DNA from: Anaerolineaceae bacterium
Lineage (GTDB): Bacteria; Chloroflexota; Anaerolineae; Anaerolineales; Anaerolineaceae
Length of the DNA stretch: 5,367 nucleotides
Assembly: GCA_021107195.1 (NCBI GenBank)
Contig: JAIOTF010000316.1
Coordinates: 1 to 5,367, forward strand
Direction: 5' to 3'
Shown: positions 1 to 4,678 of the stretch, piece by piece
Layout of the letters: each line of letters begins with the position of its first letter
Position numbering within the stretch: the stretch's first letter is position 1
Made by a program: the position numbers and the translations under genes
Notes under the pieces: model-generated
Seen by the model: the letters and a program-made list of their open reading frames with translations, nothing else
What the model was told of the DNA's origin: nothing
The model's database searches: none

Positions 1-696
1 TTTAGTGGGGTGCTGTACAACAAGCTGTTCATTTGCAGCAGCGATGATCTTCATTCCCAGAGGAATTAACCGATCGACATTGCTTTGGCTTAATTCCATC
101 TCAAGCTGATTTGTAGAGATCATTGCGAAGAAACCACCAGCATAGACAATATCAATCTGAATCGTACCTGATTCAGGCAATTCTAAAGTTTGGTCAGTTG
201 CATAAACAAAACTGGGAACCATGTGAATGGAAACTGACCGTACTTCTTTACCGTTAAGGTGAGCTGTTGCCTCAACCACTCCTGCTGGCGTATCAATACA
301 TAATTTCGTTTCCGATCCGCTAACCTGTATCACGCCCGCCTCAATTAATGAGGTAACAGCACCGATAGTTCCATGACCGCATAGATAAGGATATCGCCGT
401 GCATCCATATAAATCAGTCCAAACGAAGCTCCTTTGGTTACCGGCTCAGTTAATATAATGGATATCGTCTCTCGATTCCCGCGCGGCTCCCTGCATAGAA
501 GCAAACGCACGTTGTCGTCATGATTTAATAGATATAACCGTTTTTCGTTGATCGTCCTGCCCGGAATTTGAGGGTAACCCATTATCAATCTTGTTGACTC
601 TCCTGCAGTATGAGAATCTAAAGTAAGCCAGTTTTTTGTAAATAAGGATAGAAACTGACTTTCACTTACTTCAGAAAGCAAAGCTGTTTTCTTCAT
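1..696 (-). CDS. Proline racemase family enzyme (proline racemase / 4-hydroxyproline epimerase / 3-hydroxyproline dehydratase), C-terminus cut by window edge
   Basis: Reading the minus strand from an ATG at 696-694 gives 232 codons with no stop, starting MKKTALLSEV and running off the left edge. The family is usually about 330-350 residues, so roughly the last third is missing. Family marks seen are DSHTAGESTRLIMG at residues 27-40 (usual form DxHTAGEPxR), the first catalytic cysteine in YLCGHGTIGAV (Cys106), DTPAG at 135-139, and DIVYAGGFFAMI at 182-193, which aligns with the family's GG-x-F-(Y/F)-A segment. Members invert proline or hydroxyproline at C-alpha using two active-site cysteines, or dehydrate trans-3-hydroxy-L-proline when the second is threonine. 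That second residue lies outside the window, so the exact activity cannot be assigned. The start overlaps the upstream regulator's stop as ATGA. No Shine-Dalgarno site is visible, so translational coupling is likely. It is probably a cytoplasmic enzyme; no signal peptide is seen. Confidence 0.9.
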   Translation of the reverse strand, partial: MKKTALLSEVSESQFLSLFTKNWLTLDSHTAGESTRLIMGYPQIPGRTINEKRLYLLNHDDNVRLLLCREPRGNRETISIILTEPVTKGASFGLIYMDARRYPYLCGHGTIGAVTSLIEAGVIQVSGSETKLCIDTPAGVVEATAHLNGKEVRSVSIHMVPSFVYATDQTLELPESGTIQIDIVYAGGFFAMISTNQLEMELSQSNVDRLIPLGMKIIAAANEQLVVQHPTK

Positions 697-1460
697 AATT
701 TTGTTCGGGTTATTTGGAAACGAAAATGTGAAGTAATGTAGTAATTAAGTGAATAGTTAACAACTTGGTTCTCGGATGAATATAGCTCCTCTTCCATAAG
801 GAGAAGAGCAGTCCCTTCCGGTACCTGCATTTCTTTAGCGAGTTTGGAATCTGCCTGTATAGCGTGAAGGGTGGTCTTTGCATAAGTTGGCGGGGCAGGC
901 AGATGAGTGTTCAAGTAGTCCAGTACAGAACCAGTAAAGTCTGCTTGAAATTTTTCAAAGTCAACAATTGATGCCGGGACAACATCAAACATGTACGCCA
1001 TAATGGAATTCGCAATCGATTGATTACGCGTAATGGTGATAGCGGGTGTTCCTTCTTTTATACCAAAATGAGTTGCTATAGCCAAATCGGCTGGTTGCCT
1101 TTTAAAAATAACGTGATCGGTTTTACACTCAAAACCCTTTTTCTTGGCGAGTGTAACCAGGCTTTCTAAAGTTTCTAAACCTGTATCCATGATTGGATTA
1201 AAATTTGTAATAAAGGTGCCCACGCCTTGGCGGCTTTCTATTCTGCCGCGTTCCTCAAGTGTTCTCAGGGCTTCTCGTAAAGTAGCACGAGACACCCCCA
1301 AAATTCGAGATAGTTCCGCTTCAGAAGGGAGTTTGTCGCCAGATTCAAAGTCGTCTAAGTAATGTTCTAATGCTTCTTGGACACGGACATACAGAGGGCG
1401 GGCGTCAAGACGAATTAATTTTTCGTTGCTTTGATCATCCATGAGACGGGGCACCTTCAT
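693..1460 (-). CDS. GntR-family transcriptional regulator, HutC-type with UTRA ligand-binding domain
   Basis: This 255-residue protein has an N-terminal winged helix-turn-helix at about residues 20-86, including LPSEAELSRILGVSRATLRE (44-63) and the wing ESRQGVGTFI (75-84). These are classic GntR features. Residues about 100-250 look like a UTRA domain: a GTPAITITR strand (137-145), a YMFDVVP segment (156-162), and the ending NYYITSHFRFQITR (239-252). UTRA domains bind small effectors and change DNA affinity. The length fits the subfamily. The gene sits 3 bases after the carbamoyltransferase stop and overlaps the racemase start, so it probably controls its own operon; the effector may be the pathway substrate (inference). 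The start is uncertain. ATG at 1460 has no ribosome binding site, whereas Met7 (ATG at 1442) has AAGG about 11 bases upstream and would give 249 residues. Both keep the DNA-binding domain whole. Confidence 0.93.
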   Translation of the reverse strand: MKVPRLMDDQSNEKLIRLDARPLYVRVQEALEHYLDDFESGDKLPSEAELSRILGVSRATLREALRTLEERGRIESRQGVGTFITNFNPIMDTGLETLESLVTLAKKKGFECKTDHVIFKRQPADLAIATHFGIKEGTPAITITRNQSIANSIMAYMFDVVPASIVDFEKFQADFTGSVLDYLNTHLPAPPTYAKTTLHAIQADSKLAKEMQVPEGTALLLMEEELYSSENQVVNYSLNYYITSHFRFQITRTKL

Positions 1461-1463
1461 AAT

Positions 1464-2522
1464 CTACATAACGAGGGACATAACCGCTTTTTGAACGTGC
1501 AGGCGGTTCTCGGCCTCATCAAAGATGGCGGAGCGCCAGCCAAGACCTTCGGTCTTGTCCATAACATCGTTGTTGACTTCGTAGCCGCGGTCTGCGGGCA
1601 GACAGTGCATATAGATAGCCTTCTTCTCGCAGGTGTCCATGAGCTCGCTGGTGGTCTTCCAGGATTTGTAGGTGTCCATGATCTCCTGTGCTTTGTCGAA
1701 GTCATAGGTGCCAACGGGGGGCTGGAAGAGTTCAACTGGGCACCAGGCTTTCGGGTACACTACGTGCGCGCCCTTGAAGCCTTCTTCGAAGTCATTGGTG
1801 ATCTTGAAGGATCCGCCAGCATCTTCAGCATAGGTTCCACACTGCTTGATGATATCGGGCGCCAGATCGAAGCCCTTCGGGTGTGCCAATGTTACGTTCA
1901 TGCCCAGCATGCTGGCGTACAGGATCGCGGATTGCGGGACTGCACGGGGTTTGTGGACACTTGGGGAGTATGCCCAGGACATGGTGAAGTTGACGCCTGC
2001 AAAGCCGCCGAACTCCTCTTTCACGGTCAGCATGTCTGCCAGACCCTGGAAGGGGTGGTAGATGTCGTCTTCCATGTTGAGGACGGGCACATCAGACCAT
2101 TTGGCGAATTCTTTCAACAGGGTATGTGTTCCACCGTATTCCCATTCAACGGGGTCGCCGTAGCAGCGGATGGCGATGGCGTTACCCATGCGGCTCAGAA
2201 CGCGGGCTACATCGGAAACACGCTCAGTGCTGTAAGCAACTTCTTTACCCTCAAGGGCGGGGGTGTAAATCTTGTTGGGATCCAGGAAGTGGGCATGGCC
2301 GCCAAGCTGGGTCATACCGGCTTCGAAGGAGTTGCGGGTGCGCAGAGATTGGTTGTAGAACAACATGAACAGGGTCTTGGAGCGCAGCAGTTGATCATGG
2401 AAAACGCCCATGCCGTATTCGCGCTTCAGTTCTTCAGCAACCTCAAGGACAGTTTTGATTTCTTGTGGAGTGAAATCAGTTTCTGCCAGAAAATCACGAC
2501 CCTTAAAACCTTTTGTCTTCAT
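1464..2522 (-). CDS. Knotted carbamoyltransferase (YgeW / N-acetylornithine carbamoyltransferase-like, ornithine/aspartate carbamoyltransferase superfamily)
   Basis: The product is 352 residues. It carries the carbamoyl-phosphate loop SLRTRNSFE (59-67; STRTR in ordinary enzymes), HPFQGLAD (156-163; HPxQxLAD in the family), HCLPAD (306-311), and a C-terminal DEAENRLHVQKAVM helix (335-348). MSWAYSPSVHKPRAVPQ (181-197) and TLAHPKGFDL (211-220) closely resemble E. coli YgeW as I remember it; in that branch this proline-rich loop forms a backbone knot. VVYPKAWCP (254-262) also resembles YgeW, and the SMG ornithine loop of true ornithine carbamoyltransferase is absent. The enzyme therefore probably moves a carbamoyl group between carbamoyl phosphate and an amine, but the substrate is unknown and may not be ornithine. 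It acts in the cytoplasm, usually as a trimer. It is the first gene of the minus-strand operon, with a GGAGG site 10 bases before the ATG. Base composition is more GC-rich than the two genes after it. Confidence 0.93.
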   Translation of the reverse strand: MKTKGFKGRDFLAETDFTPQEIKTVLEVAEELKREYGMGVFHDQLLRSKTLFMLFYNQSLRTRNSFEAGMTQLGGHAHFLDPNKIYTPALEGKEVAYSTERVSDVARVLSRMGNAIAIRCYGDPVEWEYGGTHTLLKEFAKWSDVPVLNMEDDIYHPFQGLADMLTVKEEFGGFAGVNFTMSWAYSPSVHKPRAVPQSAILYASMLGMNVTLAHPKGFDLAPDIIKQCGTYAEDAGGSFKITNDFEEGFKGAHVVYPKAWCPVELFQPPVGTYDFDKAQEIMDTYKSWKTTSELMDTCEKKAIYMHCLPADRGYEVNNDVMDKTEGLGWRSAIFDEAENRLHVQKAVMSLVM

Positions 2523-2532
2523 TTAAAACAAG

Positions 2533-2537
2533 CCTCC
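2533..2537 (-). promoter_or_regulatory. Ribosome binding site of the carbamoyltransferase
   Basis: The minus strand reads GGAGG followed by 10 bases (CTTGTTTTAA) and then ATG. This is a strong Shine-Dalgarno site, and it fixes the start at 2522. It is the best site on the minus strand; the two downstream genes have weak or no sites. Confidence 0.85.
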
Positions 2538-2560
2538 ATTTGTGTTGAATAATGTTTTGT

Positions 2561-2584
2561 TGAAACTAATTAGAAATAGTTTCA
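2561..2584. promoter_or_regulatory. Perfect inverted repeat, candidate operator of the minus-strand operon
   Basis: The arms TGAAACTA (2561-2568) and TAGTTTCA (2577-2584) are exact reverse complements, separated by 8 bases. The inner CTAATTAG (2566-2573) is also palindromic. The element lies 39-62 bases before the carbamoyltransferase start. A minus-strand TCTAAT (forward bases 2569-2574) inside it could serve as a -10 box, although no good -35 was found. A dimeric repressor such as the GntR protein of this operon could bind here, but the sequence does not match the usual HutC-type GT-N-TA-N-AC core. The arms could equally form an RNA hairpin. Confidence 0.45.
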
Positions 2585-2663
2585 TGCATCTGACGATGAT
2601 CTGATAACAAAACCCTGCTAAAAACCTCCGGATGATTATGAAAACCATCCTGCAAAACCAAAG

Positions 2664-2683
2664 GCAATTTGCTGACAAATTGC
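2664..2683. repeat. Perfect 8-bp hairpin with 4-base loop
   Basis: GCAATTTG (2664-2671), loop CTGA, and CAAATTGC (2676-2683) pair exactly. On the minus strand the stem is followed by only a loosely T-rich stretch, and on the plus strand by none, so it is not a clear rho-independent terminator. It lies about 140-160 bases upstream of the carbamoyltransferase, where it could be a leader hairpin or a protein-binding site. Confidence 0.4.
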
Positions 2684-2801
2684 TCCACTCGTTGACTTTA
2701 ATTGTGATGCTGCTTCTCGCCTCTTTTTCCAACATATCCGGAGAGCATATTCCAGTGTTAGAAAAGGTATAGTGATCCAATCAAAAATAACACTAACGGC
2801 C

Positions 2802-2824
2802 CCCGGAATTAAATGAATTCCGGG
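2802..2824. terminator. Perfect 9-bp hairpin, possible terminator
   Basis: CCCGGAATT (2802-2810) and AATTCCGGG (2816-2824) pair exactly around the loop AAATG. This is the strongest simple stem in the gap. On the minus strand the stem is followed, after about 13 bases, by a short T run (complement of the A run near 2783-2787), which is too far away for a textbook terminator. The plus strand has no T run. It may be a weak or decayed terminator, or the remnant of a repeat. Confidence 0.35.
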
Positions 2825-3004
2825 TGATTAAAACTCTGCTTTGAATATTAGATGGAGAAAAGCTTTAGATTTATTAGTAATTTGGGACATCCTTCATTGA
2901 GCAGCCTTTTTTTGCGTCAAGTACCAACAACAGTTGACTACTATTTAGGGACAAGCCACCAATAAATTTGTCGATGTATCACATTCAAACTATTTTCTTT
3001 AGTT

Positions 3005-3034
3005 TCTGACGATCATCAGTCCTTAGATGTCAGA
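3005..3034. repeat. Nested short inverted repeats, possible regulator binding site
   Basis: TCTGAC (3005-3010) and GTCAGA (3029-3034) form an inverted repeat. The first arm continues into the near-palindrome CTGACGATCATCAG (one mismatched pair). GTCAGAC (3029-3035), with the following bases, matches most of the TNGTNNNACNA core known for FadR-type GntR operators. TCTGACGAT recurs at 2589-2597 near the carbamoyltransferase. Such short matches can arise by chance. Confidence 0.25.
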
Positions 3035-3134
3035 CGACTTCATCACATGTAATTACAATAATGATTTAAAGAAAAAAAATCAAGAATATTTTGTACTAAA
3101 ATGACATTTATCGAGCATATTAGGATTAATGTAA

Positions 3135-3140
3135 TATAAT
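3135..3140 (+). promoter_or_regulatory. Possible -10 box for the VOC-methyltransferase genes
   Basis: An exact TATAAT lies about 100 bases before the VOC start in very AT-rich sequence. No good TTGACA-like box lies 16-18 bases upstream, so the call rests on the -10 alone and could be chance. Confidence 0.25.
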
Positions 3141-3241
3141 AAATCTCATATTAATTATCGTGTTTTGCTATTATTTTTGTTGGTAACGTTAGTTTAAAAT
3201 CGTCTATCGCTTCTCAAATAGTGTAAATAACGGAAAAGAAA

Positions 3242-3634
3242 ATGAAACAAAAAATTGGTTCCATTGCCCTGGTAGTACGGGATTACGATGAGGCGCTTGC
3301 CTTTTATACCCAAAAGCTGCGCTTCACGCTGATCGAGGACACGGACCTGGGCGAAGGCAAGCGCTGGGTGCTGGTCGCGCCGCCCGGTTCCAGCGAGACT
3401 TGCCTGCTGCTGACGCAGGCTGCGTCCCCCGGGCAGGAAGCCCGCATCGGAGACCAGACCGGCGGCAGCGTGTTCCTCATCCTGCACACGGATGATTTCT
3501 GGCGCGACCATGCCGGGATGCAGGCACAGGGTGTGCATTTTTGCGAAGAGCCGCGCTCGGAAGCATACGGCACGGTGGCAGTTTTTGAAGACCTGTACGG
3601 CAATAAATGGGATCTGCTGGAATTGAAAGGATAG
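3242..3634 (+). CDS. VOC-fold protein (glyoxalase / bleomycin resistance / dioxygenase superfamily)
   Basis: This 130-residue protein is the usual size for a single VOC unit made of two beta-alpha-beta-beta-beta halves. The first half opens with IALVVRDYDEALAFYTQKL (8-26), matching the common V-x-D-x-x-x-x-x-x-FY pattern. The second half opens at GGSVFLILHTDDF (74-86) and closes with the family signature AVFEDLYGNKWDLLEL (113-128). By eye alignment with E. coli glyoxalase I, the two metal-binding histidine positions are serine (Ser7 and Ser76) and the last glutamate is Asp124. True glyoxalase I activity is therefore doubtful, and ligand binding, a different metal-dependent reaction or drug binding remain open. 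The start has a weak GGAAAAG site (3232-3238). The stop is 6 bases before the methyltransferase start, so the two genes are probably co-transcribed. GC is very high (block 3361-3420 has 45 of 60). Confidence 0.9.
   Translation: MKQKIGSIALVVRDYDEALAFYTQKLRFTLIEDTDLGEGKRWVLVAPPGSSETCLLLTQAASPGQEARIGDQTGGSVFLILHTDDFWRDHAGMQAQGVHFCEEPRSEAYGTVAVFEDLYGNKWDLLELKG
3626..3631 (+). promoter_or_regulatory. Ribosome binding site of the methyltransferase inside the end of the VOC gene
   Basis: AAAGGA lies 9 bases before the ATG at 3641 and overlaps the last codons of the VOC gene. It supports both this start and co-translation of the two genes. Confidence 0.6.
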
Positions 3635-3640
3635 CGGCCG

Positions 3641-4312
3641 ATGCGCAGTTTGCACGTTGATGATTATAACCACGATGACTATGCCGATAAGTATGACGAG
3701 GACGTGCTGCATGAGGATAATCCGATCCGGGAGGGGTATCATGCGCTGCTGGATTGGGGCATTCAGACGGCTGATGTTGGCAAGGGATCACGCGTGCTTG
3801 AGCTTGGTTCGGGCACAGGCAATCTGACGGCGCGCATCCCGGCGGTCTGCCGCGAGGTAGTGTGCGTGGACATCTCGCAGGACATGGAAGAGATCGCCCG
3901 CCCGAAGGTGGCCCACCTGCCGCAGCGCAGTTTCATTGCCGAGGATATCCTGCATGTGTTTGATCGCCCGCTTGGGCGCTTTGATTGCATCCTGAGCATG
4001 TACACTGTGCATCACCTGATCGAAAGCGAGAAACGGCTGCTTTTTCATCGCGTGTGGGAGCATCTCGTCCCCGGCGGGAAGGCTGTCTTTGGCGATTTGA
4101 TGCTGGAGAATCCCGGTCAGCGGGAAAGTAAAATGGCACTGTACCGCGAAGCCGGAGAGGATGAGACGGTGGAAAGCATCGCGGAAGAATTCTTCTGGCT
4201 GCTGGATGAGGCTGTTGAGTATTTGGAGACGATTGGTTTTGTGGTGACGGTGAAACGCTTTTCGGACCTGTCTTTTGGGGTGTTGGCGGAGAAGCCGGGC
4301 GGTACGGTCTGA
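3641..4312 (+). CDS. Class I SAM-dependent methyltransferase
   Basis: The product is 223 residues with the Rossmann-like methyltransferase signatures in order. Motif I is VLELGSGTGNLT (52-63), which binds the methionine part of SAM. The acidic residue at the end of strand 2 is in VCVDIS (74-79, Asp77). FIAEDIL (98-104) holds the adenine-side aspartate, motif IV is FDCILSMYTVHHL (114-126), and the HLVPGGKAVFGDL loop (141-153) follows. The N-terminus (YNHDDYADKYDEDV, 9-22) and the overall layout resemble small YrrT-like methyltransferases of Bacillota. The substrate cannot be read from sequence; a small molecule is more likely than DNA or rRNA, since no target-recognition domain is present. The upstream VOC gene, 6 bases away, may act on the same compound (inference). 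The stop is TGA, and no clear terminator follows. Confidence 0.93.
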   Translation: MRSLHVDDYNHDDYADKYDEDVLHEDNPIREGYHALLDWGIQTADVGKGSRVLELGSGTGNLTARIPAVCREVVCVDISQDMEEIARPKVAHLPQRSFIAEDILHVFDRPLGRFDCILSMYTVHHLIESEKRLLFHRVWEHLVPGGKAVFGDLMLENPGQRESKMALYREAGEDETVESIAEEFFWLLDEAVEYLETIGFVVTVKRFSDLSFGVLAEKPGGTV

Positions 4313-4384
4313 GCCTGCACTCCCTGGCACCGCCTCTAGGGCAGGTGATGATCCTCCCGTGGGTGATGGGGGCAGGTTGGCTCA

Positions 4385-4402
4385 TCCGGAGATTTTTCCG
4401 GA
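4385..4402. repeat. TCCGGA hairpin
   Basis: TCCGGA (4385-4390) and TCCGGA (4397-4402) flank GATTTT. The hexamer is self-complementary, so the two copies form a 6-bp stem and are also a direct repeat. No T run follows on either strand, so it is at best a weak terminator for the methyltransferase. Confidence 0.3.
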
Positions 4403-4435
4403 GTCAATGGTCCGTGATAAACTTGTGAAAATATA

Positions 4436-4441
4436 TATACT
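4436..4441 (+). promoter_or_regulatory. Possible -10 box upstream of the nucleoside hydrolase
   Basis: TATACT lies at the end of an AT-rich run (4428-4441). No good -35 box was found at 16-18 bases. If used, the leader would be about 230 bases long and would contain the palindromic repeat. Confidence 0.2.
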
Positions 4442-4489
4442 GAAACCATGGATACAATCGATTTACCGGATTCAGGGTAACTACTCAGC

Positions 4490-4617
4490 CTCCCCAGGAA
4501 ATGTCACTGCGAGAAGCACGCTTTTGCGACGTGGCAGTCGCCCTCACTGTCGTGGAGATTGCTCATCTGCACTTGTCACCGCAGGTGTATACATGCTCCG
4601 AAGGCAGTGCTGGGGAG
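4490..4617. repeat. Imperfect palindromic repeat, MITE-like, of the 'GTCATTGCGAG' type
   Basis: The ends CTCCCCAG (4490-4497) and CTGGGGAG (4610-4617) are exact reverse complements. Inside them CACTGC (4505-4510) pairs with GCAGTG (4604-4609), leaving a 7-base bulge on the left arm only. Further in, AGCAC (4514-4518) faces ATGCT (4593-4597), and CGTGGCAGT (4530-4538) pairs with ACTGTCGTG (4546-4554), counting three G-T pairs. The left part, GTCACTGCGAGAAGC, followed by GCGACGTGGCAGTC and GGAGATTGCT, strongly resembles the dispersed palindromic repeat with core GTCATTGCGAGGAGC and GCAATCTC that I know from several bacterial genomes. This copy looks degraded. It has no coding capacity. Transcribed, it would form a long hairpin between the two genes. 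Confidence 0.6.
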
Positions 4618-4668
4618 TGTCGGCGATAAAGCTGCAAAGACACGCCTGAATAGTTGCGATTTAGGAAT

Positions 4669-4672
4669 GGAG
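4669..4672 (+). promoter_or_regulatory. Ribosome binding site choosing the nucleoside hydrolase start
   Basis: Three in-frame ATG codons occur at 4667, 4673 and 4679. GGAG (4669-4672) sits 6 bases before the third, and AGGA (4663-4666) sits 6 bases before the second. The third best matches the usual nucleoside hydrolase beginning (MRRIIVDTD), so it was chosen. The second is a fair alternative that adds two residues. Confidence 0.5.
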
Positions 4673-4678
4673 ATGGAT

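Larger units (their letters stand above)
2523..3241. other. Intergenic gap of 719 bases between divergent gene groups, no supported gene
   Basis: An 85-codon minus-strand open frame (2523-2780) exists, but its product resembles no family I know and it has no convincing ribosome binding site, so I do not call it. The gap is AT-rich: 60-base block 3061-3120 has 12 G+C, about 20%. It contains three perfect inverted repeats (given separately), a cluster of short TCTGAC/GTCAGA inverted repeats at 3005-3034, and a possible plus-strand -10 box. No RNA gene or riboswitch is recognisable. The length and number of small palindromes suggest a regulatory region or a former insertion site. Confidence 0.6.
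4313..4678. other. Intergenic gap between methyltransferase and nucleoside hydrolase, no gene
   Basis: The first 70 bases are GC-rich with GGCAGGT repeated at about 4340 and 4371, and GAGCC (4311-4315) can pair with GGCTC (4379-4383). No known RNA is recognised there. A short TCCGGA hairpin, an AT run with a possible -10 box, and a 128-base palindromic repeat follow, each given separately. Open frames crossing this stretch have no family resemblance. Confidence 0.55.

Noticed and set aside
1431..2552. A 373-codon plus-strand open frame opposite the carbamoyltransferase
   Set aside because: Its product has no recognisable family pattern, and the opposite strand encodes a clear enzyme with all family motifs. 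It is an antisense shadow of a GC-rich gene.
2523..2780. An 85-codon minus-strand small protein directly before the carbamoyltransferase
   Set aside because: No good ribosome binding site or family resemblance. It contains the palindromes thought to be regulatory, so it is more likely leader sequence.
2895..2914. A T run (2907-2913) as a rho-independent terminator
   Set aside because: No stem immediately precedes the run, and no gene on that strand ends nearby.
3194..3742. A 182-codon minus-strand frame across the VOC/methyltransferase junction
   Set aside because: It runs antisense to two well-supported genes, and its hydrophobic stretch arises from the complement of the Asp/His-rich methyltransferase N-terminus.
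4490..4617. A riboswitch or CRISPR-type array
   Set aside because: Only one palindromic unit is present, there are no regularly spaced repeats, and no known riboswitch core was recognised.
4275..4649. A 124-codon plus-strand frame overlapping the methyltransferase end
   Set aside because: The product is Arg/Ser-rich and unlike any family. The frame crosses the palindromic repeat, and the methyltransferase already ends naturally at 4312.
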